From the NCBI GenBank assembly GCA_949878435.1, contig CATLAK010000001.1:124001-188000 (forward strand): 64,000 nucleotides of DNA, written 5' to 3'. Below the pieces are notes generated by a model. The model was not told the DNA's origin, ran no database searches, and worked only from the letters and a program-made list of their open reading frames with translations. Origin of the DNA: an uncultured Lachnospiraceae bacterium. GTDB taxonomy: Bacteria; Bacillota; Clostridia; Lachnospirales; Lachnospiraceae. A program made the position numbers and the translations under genes. Positions 35,754 to 43,060 of this stretch are shown here, piece by piece (within the stretch, counting starts at the first letter, position 1; each line of letters begins with the position of its first letter).

Positions 35754-36899
35754 ATGATCAAACAAGAAGTAAACGAAATCAAACGGCTGTACACGCCCAG
35801 CAACTGTTCTATCACACGCATCTGCGGCTGCTACGTGGACGGTGAAAAGAATAAAAAAACGGAATTTAAAGAGGCATTCCTCTCCCTTCCCGAAGAGGAA
35901 ATCTTCAAATATTTTGAATTACTGCGCAAGACGCTTTCAGGATCAATTGGTAAGAATCTGCTGAATCTTGAATTTCCTCTTTCCAGCGAGGACGAAGGAG
36001 GCACACAGGAATTTCTCCTTCGTCTGCGGGAGGGCAAGCTGAAAGACGATGCCCTTCTGGAAGAATTTTATGATAAGGTTATCGCTTCCTATGAGTATGT
36101 AGGGAACTATCTGATCCTGCTGATTCACGATGCCTATGATGTTCCCGGGAAGACCAGCGACGGACTTACCATGGACGATGCCTCTGACAGCGTCTATGAC
36201 TACATCCTTTGCTGCATTTGTCCGGTGAATCTTTCCAAACCGGGATTAAGTTACAACAGTGAAACCAACGAATTTCATAACAGGATCCGTGACTGGATCG
36301 TGGAACTGCCGGAAATCGGTTTTCTTTTTCCCAGTTTTAATGACAGATGTGCGGATATTCACGGGACGCTCTACTACTCCAAAAATCCGGAGGAACCTCA
36401 CTCGGAATTTGTGGATAACATCCTAGGCGCTGTCCTTCCGCTCACTGCCGGAAGCCAGCGGGAAACCTTTCAGTCGCTGATCGAAGAGACCTTAGGCGAT
36501 GAGGCTGAATATGAAGTTGTTAAGAGCATCCATGAAAACCTTACGGAAATGATTGAAGAACATAAGGAAATACCTGAACCCCTCATGCTGGACAAGCATC
36601 AGGTTAAAAATTTATTTGAAAAAAGCGGCGTGGAGGAAGAAAAGCTGGCTGACTTTGAAAAACTATATGATGCCGCCGCCGGGGAACGCACTTCCCTTCT
36701 TGTTGACAATGTGGCTAACACCAGAACCTTTGAGGTGAAGACACCGGATGTGGTAGTAAAGGTCAATCCTGACCGGGCAGATTTGGTCAACACTATGACA
36801 CTTGAGGGTAAACGCTGCCTGGTAATTGAAATCAATGATCATGTGGAGGTAAACGGTATCACCATCCGAAACGGACATCCTTTGCCAGAAGGTGAATAA
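35754..36899 (+). CDS. DUF4317 family protein
   Basis: The 381-residue soluble protein starts with IKRLYTPSNCSITRICGCYVD, contains the acidic middle and HNRIRDWIVELPEIGFLFPSF-type segment of DUF4317, and ends with a beta-rich region. The biochemical role is unknown. The gene begins 12 bp after the activase, with an AGGGGGG site, so they are almost surely one transcript. The stop is 17 bp from the convergent vapC. Confidence 0.82.
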   Translation: MIKQEVNEIKRLYTPSNCSITRICGCYVDGEKNKKTEFKEAFLSLPEEEIFKYFELLRKTLSGSIGKNLLNLEFPLSSEDEGGTQEFLLRLREGKLKDDALLEEFYDKVIASYEYVGNYLILLIHDAYDVPGKTSDGLTMDDASDSVYDYILCCICPVNLSKPGLSYNSETNEFHNRIRDWIVELPEIGFLFPSFNDRCADIHGTLYYSKNPEEPHSEFVDNILGAVLPLTAGSQRETFQSLIEETLGDEAEYEVVKSIHENLTEMIEEHKEIPEPLMLDKHQVKNLFEKSGVEEEKLADFEKLYDAAAGERTSLLVDNVANTRTFEVKTPDVVVKVNPDRADLVNTMTLEGKRCLVIEINDHVEVNGITIRNGHPLPEGE

Positions 36900-36916
36900 A
36901 TGTATTGCACGTTATC

Positions 36917-37315
36917 TTACGTCCAATCTTCTACTGTTAAACCAACCACGCGGCTAAATTCTCTTGTGCTGTTCGTCACGATAATAAGCCCTTTTGACTT
37001 GGCGTGACTCGCTATCAATGTGTCCATCGGACCAATTGGCGTTCCTTTCCTTTCAAGTGCTGCCTTGATTCTCCCATACTCTTCGGCAGCCCGTTCGTCA
37101 AATTGCAAAATTGTGATTGGGGAGAGGAACAGAGACATTGCAATACGATTTTTCTCTACTGCCATGCTCTTCTCGACACCATGCATCAATTCTGCATAAG
37201 TAATTGCTGAAATGCACAGTTCTTCCGGGTCATGCGAAAGAAAATTTCTAATCACAGCATCTGGTTTATGCTTAATAGCATAAATACAGATGTTTGTATC
37301 TAACATATACTTCAT
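36917..37315 (-). CDS. vapC: VapC-type PIN-domain ribonuclease toxin
   Basis: The 132-residue protein has the PIN acidic residues in order: MLDTNICIY (Asp), SAITYAELMHG (Glu), GPMDTLIASHA (Asp) and TNSTREF at the end. VapC toxins cut tRNA-fMet or other structured RNAs. The start overlaps the vapB stop by 4 bp (ATGA), the usual coupling. The gene appears intact. Confidence 0.92.
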   Translation of the reverse strand: MKYMLDTNICIYAIKHKPDAVIRNFLSHDPEELCISAITYAELMHGVEKSMAVEKNRIAMSLFLSPITILQFDERAAEEYGRIKAALERKGTPIGPMDTLIASHAKSKGLIIVTNSTREFSRVVGLTVEDWT

Positions 37316-37545
37316 AAAGCTTCACGCTCCTGCTCCCCAGACTTTTCACGCCCATCATTCATAAAATCTTCTGAAAAAAGATTCAGGCTGCTTAAAAATC
37401 CAGCCCACTTGTTTTCTTTTGGCATTAATAGGACAATATCTCCGATTTTGTTTATAGCCACTTCCTCATCATTAAACCGATATTCTTTTGGCAGTCTAAC
37501 TGCCTGGCTTCTGCCATTTTCAAATATTTTTGCTGTCATCATCAT
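37312..37545 (-). CDS. vapB: VapB-type AbrB/SpoVT-fold antitoxin
   Basis: The 77-residue protein has the swapped-hairpin motif TAKIFENGRSQAVRLPKEYRF, followed by an acidic tail that would block VapC. Three ATGs stand in a row; the first is 6 bp after GGGAGG and is used here. Autoregulation through the AT-rich dyad in its promoter is likely from the family pattern. Confidence 0.92.
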   Translation of the reverse strand: MMMTAKIFENGRSQAVRLPKEYRFNDEEVAINKIGDIVLLMPKENKWAGFLSSLNLFSEDFMNDGREKSGEQEREAL

Positions 37546-37565
37546 TAAACACCTCCCTATATTAT

Positions 37566-37594
37566 AGTATATACCGCAATATATATCATGTCAA
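37566..37594 (-). promoter_or_regulatory. vapBC promoter with overlapping dyad
   Basis: On the minus strand TTGACA (37589-37594), 17 bp and TATACT (37566-37571). The sequence ATATAT-TGCGGT-ATATAC between the two boxes is an imperfect inverted repeat and the likely VapB operator. Upstream (37595-37746) nothing else was recognised. Confidence 0.7.
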
Positions 37595-37746
37595 TGCCAT
37601 CAGAGCCTGTATCCCAGATTCATTGCGGACTTATATTCGATATTCTTTATCATAAACATTTAGATAAATTATATACTTTCTGCCTTCTACAGAACAGAAA
37701 TTTCTCCGAATTTCCATGGAGCGCTGATTAAATCAGTTCTCCAAAA

Positions 37747-37815
37747 AATAGCGGGCAGTCATGAAGCAACTGCCCGTTATTTTATACTCAGCTGTCTTTT
37801 AAAATATGACAGCTG
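37747..37815 (-). terminator. Two tandem hairpins after the EAL-HDOD gene
   Basis: The hairpin nearer the stop is CAGCTGTC/GACAGCTG (37789-37815). The second is a 13-bp stem of CGGGCAGT/ACTGCCCG type (37747-37781), followed on the minus strand by TATTTTTTGG, a good rho-independent terminator. Confidence 0.7.
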
Positions 37816-37820
37816 TTGTT

Positions 37821-39050
37821 TTATTCTTGGGAGAACAAATCACAATACCATTGAAGGGACTGCATATATGCGGTGTAGACCTGATCCATCTCAATTTCCT
37901 GTAAGATCATGAGCCTTGACACTTCTTGCCAGTCCGCTTTTTCATACTGCAGAACAAACTCCAGGACCGGCGCTAAAACACCCTTGTGATCGATGAGGGC
38001 ATCACTAATTTCCTTAGACACTTTCACCATTTTCAACGCATCTTCCATGGAAGTATTCAAAATCAAATCCAATACGGAGAACAATCCCATAAGGAACAGT
38101 TCAGATGTCTGCAGCCTGCTGATTTCAAACACAGGTGCAAGATTCTCTGCAAATTTGGCACGAAGCAGGGAAAGTCTTGTAACTTCATTGGGCTTATCCG
38201 CATACAGGTTATTTGCCACTGCCGCATTGATCCATTTCTTCAATTCCCTCTGTCCCAACATCGCCGCTGCATGCCGGATGGAGGTGATTTCTGAATTGAC
38301 TGCCATCTTATTTACCATCTTGAGAAGGGAAATGACAAGTGCCGTGTCTCTTCCGATGACATCCGCCGCTTTGGTCAGATCAAAGTCAGGCGCATTCACC
38401 ATGTTGAGGAGTTCAATGTAGTTGATCTTAAGAGGCGTTACCTCCGTCTCCCCCTTCGTAACCGGTACACGATAGAACTCACCCTCATAAAGCTGATAGC
38501 CTCCCTCTTTGGTCAGTTTTTCAAAAATCTCCTGTGTCTGAATGTTTACCACACAGATGCCAACGTTGGGATACAAATTTGAAAAATAAATCTTTGCCTT
38601 GCTTACATCGACCTTCTTGTGGTCTAAGAAAATATAATCCATCAAAAGGAGGATTTCCCGATATGCCTCAAAGCTATGTACTTCCAGCTTGCGGATTGCT
38701 AACTTGAATCCCATCCCCTTAAGCTCACGGAGCCTGTTTATGTACATTTCTTCCGGCGGGATCGTACTATCAATAAGAAGGACGAGGCGGTCATGAGGTG
38801 CCTGACACTGGAAATCAATATCAGAAAAAATAGAAATGTTATTTGCTGTCACAAATACTTCTTTGCCCGAGGCAAGCTCCTCAAGCCCTACCATCTTAAT
38901 CACTTCAAATCCAGGTATATCGACTGCACCGTCATTCTGCCCGGTTCCCTGCAGGCTGGGATTTAACAAATAATTGTTCTTCTGTGAAAATAACGAGTAA
39001 GCCTGCACGCTCATTTTTTCATCAAATAACGGTATTAATGTAACAAGCAT
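37821..39050 (-). CDS. Degenerate EAL plus HDOD domain protein (YuxH-like)
   Basis: The 409-residue protein has an EAL-fold N-terminus (about 1-200) and an HDOD domain (about 210-400; INYIELLNMVNAPDFDL, AAAMLGQRELKKW). The EAL, metal-binding and catalytic motifs are not visible, so it is probably a c-di-GMP or partner sensor, not a phosphodiesterase. It has no membrane segment. The ATG at 39050 follows GAAGGAG; a TTG five codons earlier overlaps that site. Confidence 0.85.
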   Translation of the reverse strand: MLVTLIPLFDEKMSVQAYSLFSQKNNYLLNPSLQGTGQNDGAVDIPGFEVIKMVGLEELASGKEVFVTANNISIFSDIDFQCQAPHDRLVLLIDSTIPPEEMYINRLRELKGMGFKLAIRKLEVHSFEAYREILLLMDYIFLDHKKVDVSKAKIYFSNLYPNVGICVVNIQTQEIFEKLTKEGGYQLYEGEFYRVPVTKGETEVTPLKINYIELLNMVNAPDFDLTKAADVIGRDTALVISLLKMVNKMAVNSEITSIRHAAAMLGQRELKKWINAAVANNLYADKPNEVTRLSLLRAKFAENLAPVFEISRLQTSELFLMGLFSVLDLILNTSMEDALKMVKVSKEISDALIDHKGVLAPVLEFVLQYEKADWQEVSRLMILQEIEMDQVYTAYMQSLQWYCDLFSQE

Positions 39051-39163
39051 ATCTTTCTCCTTCAAGTTAAAGTTTATTTCATAGTTATTGATTACACTAT
39101 TTATTCATTATACACAATATTCGCGTAGATTTCCATAGAAAATTTGTAAAAGAACATTAATCG

Positions 39164-39199
39164 AAAGCAGATTACTACCGTTTGGAAGTAATCTGCTTT
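39164..39199 (-). terminator. Hairpin terminator after the small coiled-coil gene
   Basis: Perfect 13-bp stem AAAGCAGATTACT / AGTAATCTGCTTT with a 10-nt loop, 25 bp past the stop of the gene at 39224. The following T tract on the minus strand is modest, so termination is likely rather than certain. Confidence 0.65.
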
Positions 39200-39223
39200 G
39201 TTGTGATTTGTATGGACATAGGG

Positions 39224-39469
39224 TCAAGCAGGTTGTTGTTCGGTCATGTTGTTTCTTACGTACTCCTGCAGAACCTCGGACGCTTCTTCCAGATTCAGTC
39301 CTGAAGATTCCAAAAGCTGACCAAGCTCCTCTAAGTCCCGGTCTCTTTTTTCTTTATAAAGGGCGTCCAATTCGCTCTGTTCTGATTTCAGCCTTGTCCG
39401 AAGGGCTAAGATCAGTTCTTCCTTTTCTGAGATCTTCTCTTCCACCGTTTTTCTTTGTCCTCTTGCCAT
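39224..39469 (-). CDS. Small charged coiled-coil protein
   Basis: An 81-residue protein, nearly all helical and highly charged, with heptad-like Glu/Lys/Leu spacing (KISEKEELILALRTRLKSEQ) and a C-terminal segment ending in NMTEQQPA. I do not recognise the family. The ATG at 39469 follows GGAGG within ATGGAGGAAAAT; an ATG at 39481 overlaps that site. Its mRNA would begin with the structured leader at 39483-39615, which makes it the most unusual regulatory setting in the window. Confidence 0.65.
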   Translation of the reverse strand: MARGQRKTVEEKISEKEELILALRTRLKSEQSELDALYKEKRDRDLEELGQLLESSGLNLEEASEVLQEYVRNNMTEQQPA

Positions 39470-39482
39470 ATTTTCCTCCATT

Positions 39483-39615
39483 CCGAAGCGTTTTACGCGA
39501 AGGAGGCGAGCGAAATGTCAGATTTCGCTCTGCCATCATGGAATTTGTGACGCTTCGGCACAAATTCTTGGTGGAATAAATTGCTATCAAGCAATTTGTT
39601 CCACCTTTACCTCCT
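39483..39615 (-). promoter_or_regulatory. Structured leader with three hairpins, possible pseudoknot and short upstream ORF
   Basis: On the minus strand, in order: AGGAGG (39610-39615) and a five-codon ORF GTG-GAA-CAA-ATT-GCT-TGA; hairpin H1, 15 of 16 pairs (39570-39605); hairpin H2, 9-bp stem GAATTTGTG/CACAAATTC (39541-39567); hairpin H3, 9-bp GAGCGAAAT/ATTTCGCTC (39508-39530). The 9-nt loop of H2 (39550-39558) is the exact complement of 39483-39491, which lies just upstream of the GGAGG site of the next gene. This is cis-regulatory RNA-like; an interspersed palindromic repeat is the main alternative. Confidence 0.5.
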
Positions 39616-39680
39616 GAAAGTTATCATTATTACAGTATATGGACAAGACTTAGAAATTATTCTTTGCATGCCGGCTCTAT

Positions 39681-40584
39681 TTATATTTCTGCCAGATAGG
39701 GGTGCAGTCTTTCGTGTACGCATTCTTTAATCTGTGATGCGATCTTTTTCGCCTGTGTTTCCTTGATGCCAGCCCGAACCGCCACTGCAAGCAAATCAGC
39801 CATTCCCGGATGCAGACCATTGCCATCAACGGTTGTTGCATGTTCGCCTCCCAGCGAATTGCTGTAAGCAAGATCGTACGCAGGTGCAAGCCTCCAGCCA
39901 GACTTTTGCTCATCATATAAGTAAGAAAAGTTTTTGGAATGATCGTCTCTGTTATGGGCAAATACGTTGAAACACATCAACCGGTATAGCTTCAATATTT
40001 CTGAAAAATCTTTTGTGCTTTCCAATGTCCCTTTCGTCATCATGGGATGGGAACTTTATGATCCAGTCTTCTCCCTCTATTTCCGTCAATATTTTGGATC
40101 TCGCACCGCCGGATGATCCCCCCATTTGAAACAGCTGGTCAAGCTCTGCTGAATATTCCGTTTTCAGCATCTTTTCACATTCGGCTGCAATCTGGTCAAG
40201 TCCCATCTCGGATAAATGCGCGCTCAGCCTTATATCCGGTCGATAGGAAAGTGCACCCATTCCTGCGCTTCCGACAATCGCAAGTCTATTTAAACTGCCA
40301 ACTGCTGCGGGATCTACGTGGTTCTTCAGCATCAGCCGATCCACCAGGAAACGTCCCCATCCATCCGGAAGGCTGTCGGCAAATACGCCGAACAAACCGC
40401 AAAAAGGATCCATTTTAGGAATGAAAATCCGCTTTTCCAACGGCAGCAAAAAAGGACTGATTGAAAATCCATCTTCTATCCACTCTTTTTCATACTCAAA
40501 AGCTGCCAGATGTTCTTTATAAAGCGCCAATGTTCCCACCTTACGCTCAACATAAAACACATGCATCTGCTTAATCCTGTCCAC
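39681..40584 (-). pseudogene. hipA: HipA-like toxin kinase, inactivated by internal deletion and frameshift
   Basis: The N-terminal part (40584 down to about 40018) encodes HipA landmarks: FADSLPDGWGRFLVDRLM, GSAGMGALSY, SSGGARSK and DWIIKFPSHDD. It then leaves frame. The C-terminal part, in another frame, carries the kinase core FNVFAHNRDDHSKNFSYL and RLAPAYDL. The roughly 100 residues normally between them are missing, so a deletion at about 40010-40020 removed part of the fold and shifted frame. Intact HipA phosphorylates GltX. The toxin should be dead. Confidence 0.85.
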
Positions 40585-40858
40585 GAATAATCTCCTCTAT
40601 AGATAATGGCGGAACATCTTCAAATAAATGTTCCAGTTCACTGCCTAAATCAAGTACCGTTGCTATTTTGATCAGCGACAGAAAAGAGATTTCACCGCTT
40701 TGTTCAAAACGCTTCAATGAGCCAAGGCTTACCCCTGAAAGCTCGCTTAACTTCCTCTGCGAAATCTTCCGTCTTCTGCGGATGGTGCGTATGCGCCCGG
40801 CTATCAACATCTGAATTTCTCCCGGTGTTCTTTTTAAAAAAGGAAATGATGTATTCAT
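40571..40858 (-). CDS. hipB: HipB-like XRE-family antitoxin/regulator
   Basis: The 95-residue protein has a helix-turn-helix of the Cro/C1 type (RKISQRKLSELSGVSLGSLKRFEQSG). It overlaps the hipA start by 14 bp. In hipBA systems the antitoxin binds operator repeats and represses the operon. The ATG at 40858 is placed exactly where transcription should start, so the message may be leaderless; a TTG 12 codons upstream would overlap the -35 box and is disfavoured. Confidence 0.85.
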   Translation of the reverse strand: MNTSFPFLKRTPGEIQMLIAGRIRTIRRRRKISQRKLSELSGVSLGSLKRFEQSGEISFLSLIKIATVLDLGSELEHLFEDVPPLSIEEIIRGQD

Positions 40859-40915
40859 GGATAATATTTTATCCCATTTCTGTAAAAATTGCAATTAAAA
40901 GCCAATATTTTATCT
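40859..40915 (-). promoter_or_regulatory. hipB promoter with operator-like repeats
   Basis: On the minus strand TTGCAA (40889-40894), 17 bp and TAAAAT (40866-40871), ending 7 bp before the hipB ATG. The -10 lies in the dyad GGATAA-4-TTATCC (40859-40874). The direct repeat AATATTTTATC occurs at 40863-40873 and again at 40905-40915, 42 bp (four helix turns) apart, fitting cooperative HipB binding. Confidence 0.6.
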
Positions 40916-41028
40916 CTAAGCGAAAATTAAAATTTTAAATTCCACTCCCTTGCCATACGGTGGGATGGGCAAACTTGTTGGTGTAAAAGCAAAGAATGGA
41001 ACGCTTCTGAAATTCTGCGCATAAAAAA

Positions 41029-41071
41029 GCAGTGAAACATTTTTCCTGATTGGGAAATAAATGTTCACTGC
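41029..41071 (-). terminator. Rho-independent terminator after the coiled-coil gene at 41128
   Basis: A long interrupted stem: GCAGTGAA/TTCACTGC outside, CATTT/AAATG inside, with TTTCC/GGGAAA near the loop. On the minus strand it is followed by TTTTTTATG. It lies 56 bp past the stop of the gene at 41128. The remaining gap to hipB holds no recognisable gene. Confidence 0.75.
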
Positions 41072-41127
41072 CTTTTATTGTGATTATATGATTATAACTA
41101 CCTATATTTATATCTCTGCAGCCGTGG

Positions 41128-41418
41128 CTATGCTATCTTATTTTTGAGTTCTGCAATTTCTTTTTTAAGTTTGTCAACCTCACTAACAAGATAATTGACT
41201 TTTACCTCATAAGCAAGATTTTTATCCGCTGCTGGTATCGCTTGATTAAGTTTGTTCGTCAGTTCAATAAAATTTTCTGCAATTAATTGAATATTTTTGT
41301 CGGTAACATTTTCGAGATGTAATTCAATGTTTGTAGTGCGCCTTTGCATTTCTTGCATATTGGTTTTAATATCTTGCATTTCTGAAAGAATCAAATCAAG
41401 TTTCTCACTGTCCGTCAT
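41128..41418 (-). CDS. Small coiled-coil protein of unknown function
   Basis: A 96-residue protein: residues about 1-50 and 75-96 show heptad repeats (LDLILSEMQDIKTNMQEM; VDKLKKEIAELKNKI). It has no signal peptide or catalytic motif. The ATG at 41418 has a GGCGGTGATAAT leader; the longer frame overlaps the Uma2 stop and lacks a site. It is 67 bp downstream of the Uma2 gene, in the same direction. Such short coiled-coil proteins are often found next to Uma2 genes, but I infer no function. Confidence 0.65.
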   Translation of the reverse strand: MTDSEKLDLILSEMQDIKTNMQEMQRRTTNIELHLENVTDKNIQLIAENFIELTNKLNQAIPAADKNLAYEVKVNYLVSEVDKLKKEIAELKNKIA

Positions 41419-41485
41419 ATTATCACCGCCTTTGTTTTGATTGATTAATGGTTGATGTAAGTATATCACAGCCAAGGTACAAAGT

Positions 41486-42019
41486 CTAATCAACTTTTAT
41501 AGAAAAATCTTCATATATCCCAACCGGTATATCTTCCCCAAAAGAATATTCTTCCATCGTTTCATTTTCAAACCTGTATATTATAACCCTCTCTTTTGCA
41601 GAATCGACAATCCAATACTCCCTAACGCCCGCTATCCTATATTTGAACAATTTTATAAAATAATCCATCGCTTTGCTGCTTGGCAATACAATTTCAATTA
41701 CCCAATCCGGTGCACCATTGCATCCTTTATCTGTTATCTTTTCTTTATCGCAAATAACAGATATGTCCGGTTCTACATAATTCGTATCATCCTCATTTAA
41801 AAATACGGCAAATGGGGCTGGAAACACCTCGCACTCACCATTCTTCCGTTTAATAAAGTCTTTGATCTGATAATGTAAATCAGAAATCAGCCTCTGATGC
41901 TTTGTATTCGGAGGCGTCATGTAATAAATCTTTCCATCAATCAGTTCTGCCCTTTCTCCATTCGGCAAAGCATAAATATCATCTACTGTATAGACCTCTT
42001 CCTTTCTCAATGCCTCCAT
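41486..42019 (-). CDS. Uma2-family (DUF820) putative PD-(D/E)XK endonuclease
   Basis: The 177-residue protein shows the family order: ERAELIDGKIYYM, then YVEPDISVICDKEKI and PDWVIEIVLPSS, which supplies the Asp and Glu of the PD-(D/E)XK-like active site. Uma2 proteins are abundant in cyanobacteria and scattered in Clostridia, often in mobile regions. A role in transposon or DNA cleavage is only predicted. The ATG at 42019 follows GGAGGTGG. Base composition is more AT-rich than that of the neighbouring housekeeping genes. Confidence 0.85.
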   Translation of the reverse strand: MEALRKEEVYTVDDIYALPNGERAELIDGKIYYMTPPNTKHQRLISDLHYQIKDFIKRKNGECEVFPAPFAVFLNEDDTNYVEPDISVICDKEKITDKGCNGAPDWVIEIVLPSSKAMDYFIKLFKYRIAGVREYWIVDSAKERVIIYRFENETMEEYSFGEDIPVGIYEDFSIKVD

Positions 42020-42105
42020 AATATCCACCTCCGCTCCTAATCCTATTATATCCCGCCATATATGAGAATACAATCGGCTTCTTGCATATCTACATTCACC
42101 ATTTC

Positions 42106-43011
42106 CTACAACTCATAAGGCGTCACCTGATATACATAATAGTTGAGCCAGTTAGAATACAGGTTATTGCTATGGGACCTCCATTGCAGGTTTGGTCTTT
42201 TGGTGTCATCATCCTCCGGGTAATAATTTACCGGCATCTGTATGGGCAGTCCCTTGTTCTTGTCGCGCATATACTCATTATGCAGGGTGTATCTGTCGTA
42301 TTCCGGGTGCCCCATGACAAAAATCTGCTTGCCGTTTTCGGTCATGCATAAGAGCACGCCCGCCTCCTCCGACTCCGCCAGCACCGTCAACTCCTTACAG
42401 TTATGTATATCCTCATTGCGCACCGCCGTATGCCGGCTGTGGGGTATCATAAAATAATCATCAAACCCTCTCACCAGCGGAATCTTCCGGTTCATCACCT
42501 TATGGGAGTAAACGCCAAAAAGCTTCTCAGGAAGAAGCAGCTTTTCAAGACCAAAGTGATAATAAAGTCCCGCCTGGGCTCCCCAGCAGATGTGGAGAGT
42601 AGACATAACATGTGTTTTTGTCCAATCCATGATCTCACAAAGCTCCGCCCAGTAATCCACTTCCTCAAAAGGAATCTGTTCTACCGGAGCGCCTGTTATG
42701 ATAAGACCGTCAAATTTCTTCGCTTTCAGCTCGTCAAAGGTATTGTAGAATCTGTTCAAGTGCTGGATGGGCGTATTTAAAGAGACGTGGCTGTTCATCT
42801 TCATGAAGGTCACATCAATCTGCAGCGGGGTATTGGATAATGCCCGCAGAAGCTGCAGTTCCGTATCCTGCTTGATCGGCATCAGATTTAAAATACCAAT
42901 CTGAAGGGGTCGGATATCCTGATGCATGGCACGGTATTCGTCCATGACAAATATATTTTCATTTTCCAGAATTTCTTTTGCTGGCAGATCGCTTTGCACT
43001 TTTATAGGCAT
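42106..43011 (-). CDS. metAA: Homoserine O-acyltransferase MetA, predicted acetyl-CoA type
   Basis: The 301-residue protein is the MetA fold: Cys142 in HICWGAQ, and His235 and Glu237 in GHPEYD form the known catalytic triad. Residue 111 is Glu (GAPVEQ); Glu at 111 favours acetyl-CoA and Gly favours succinyl-CoA in studied MetA proteins, so O-acetylhomoserine is the predicted product. It serves methionine synthesis. No SAM riboswitch fits in the 49-bp gap before it. It follows ligA, a likely shared transcript. Confidence 0.9.
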   Translation of the reverse strand: MPIKVQSDLPAKEILENENIFVMDEYRAMHQDIRPLQIGILNLMPIKQDTELQLLRALSNTPLQIDVTFMKMNSHVSLNTPIQHLNRFYNTFDELKAKKFDGLIITGAPVEQIPFEEVDYWAELCEIMDWTKTHVMSTLHICWGAQAGLYYHFGLEKLLLPEKLFGVYSHKVMNRKIPLVRGFDDYFMIPHSRHTAVRNEDIHNCKELTVLAESEEAGVLLCMTENGKQIFVMGHPEYDRYTLHNEYMRDKNKGLPIQMPVNYYPEDDDTKRPNLQWRSHSNNLYSNWLNYYVYQVTPYEL

Positions 43012-43060
43012 ATTCTTTTACTCCATTCCATTTCATCATTCATCATCTGTTCGGATAAAA

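Noticed and set aside
39354-39590. Minus-strand frame across the structured leader
   Set aside because: It lacks a ribosome binding site, and its sequence follows from the hairpins.
40965-41024. Short plus-strand frame MGKLVGVKAKNGTLLKFCA with a GGTGGG-like leader, before a hairpin
   Set aside because: Nineteen codons, no promoter found, and the hairpin fits better as the minus-strand terminator of the gene at 41128.
43012-43060. Search for a SAM riboswitch before metA
   Set aside because: The gap is 49 bp and shows none of the conserved SAM-I features.
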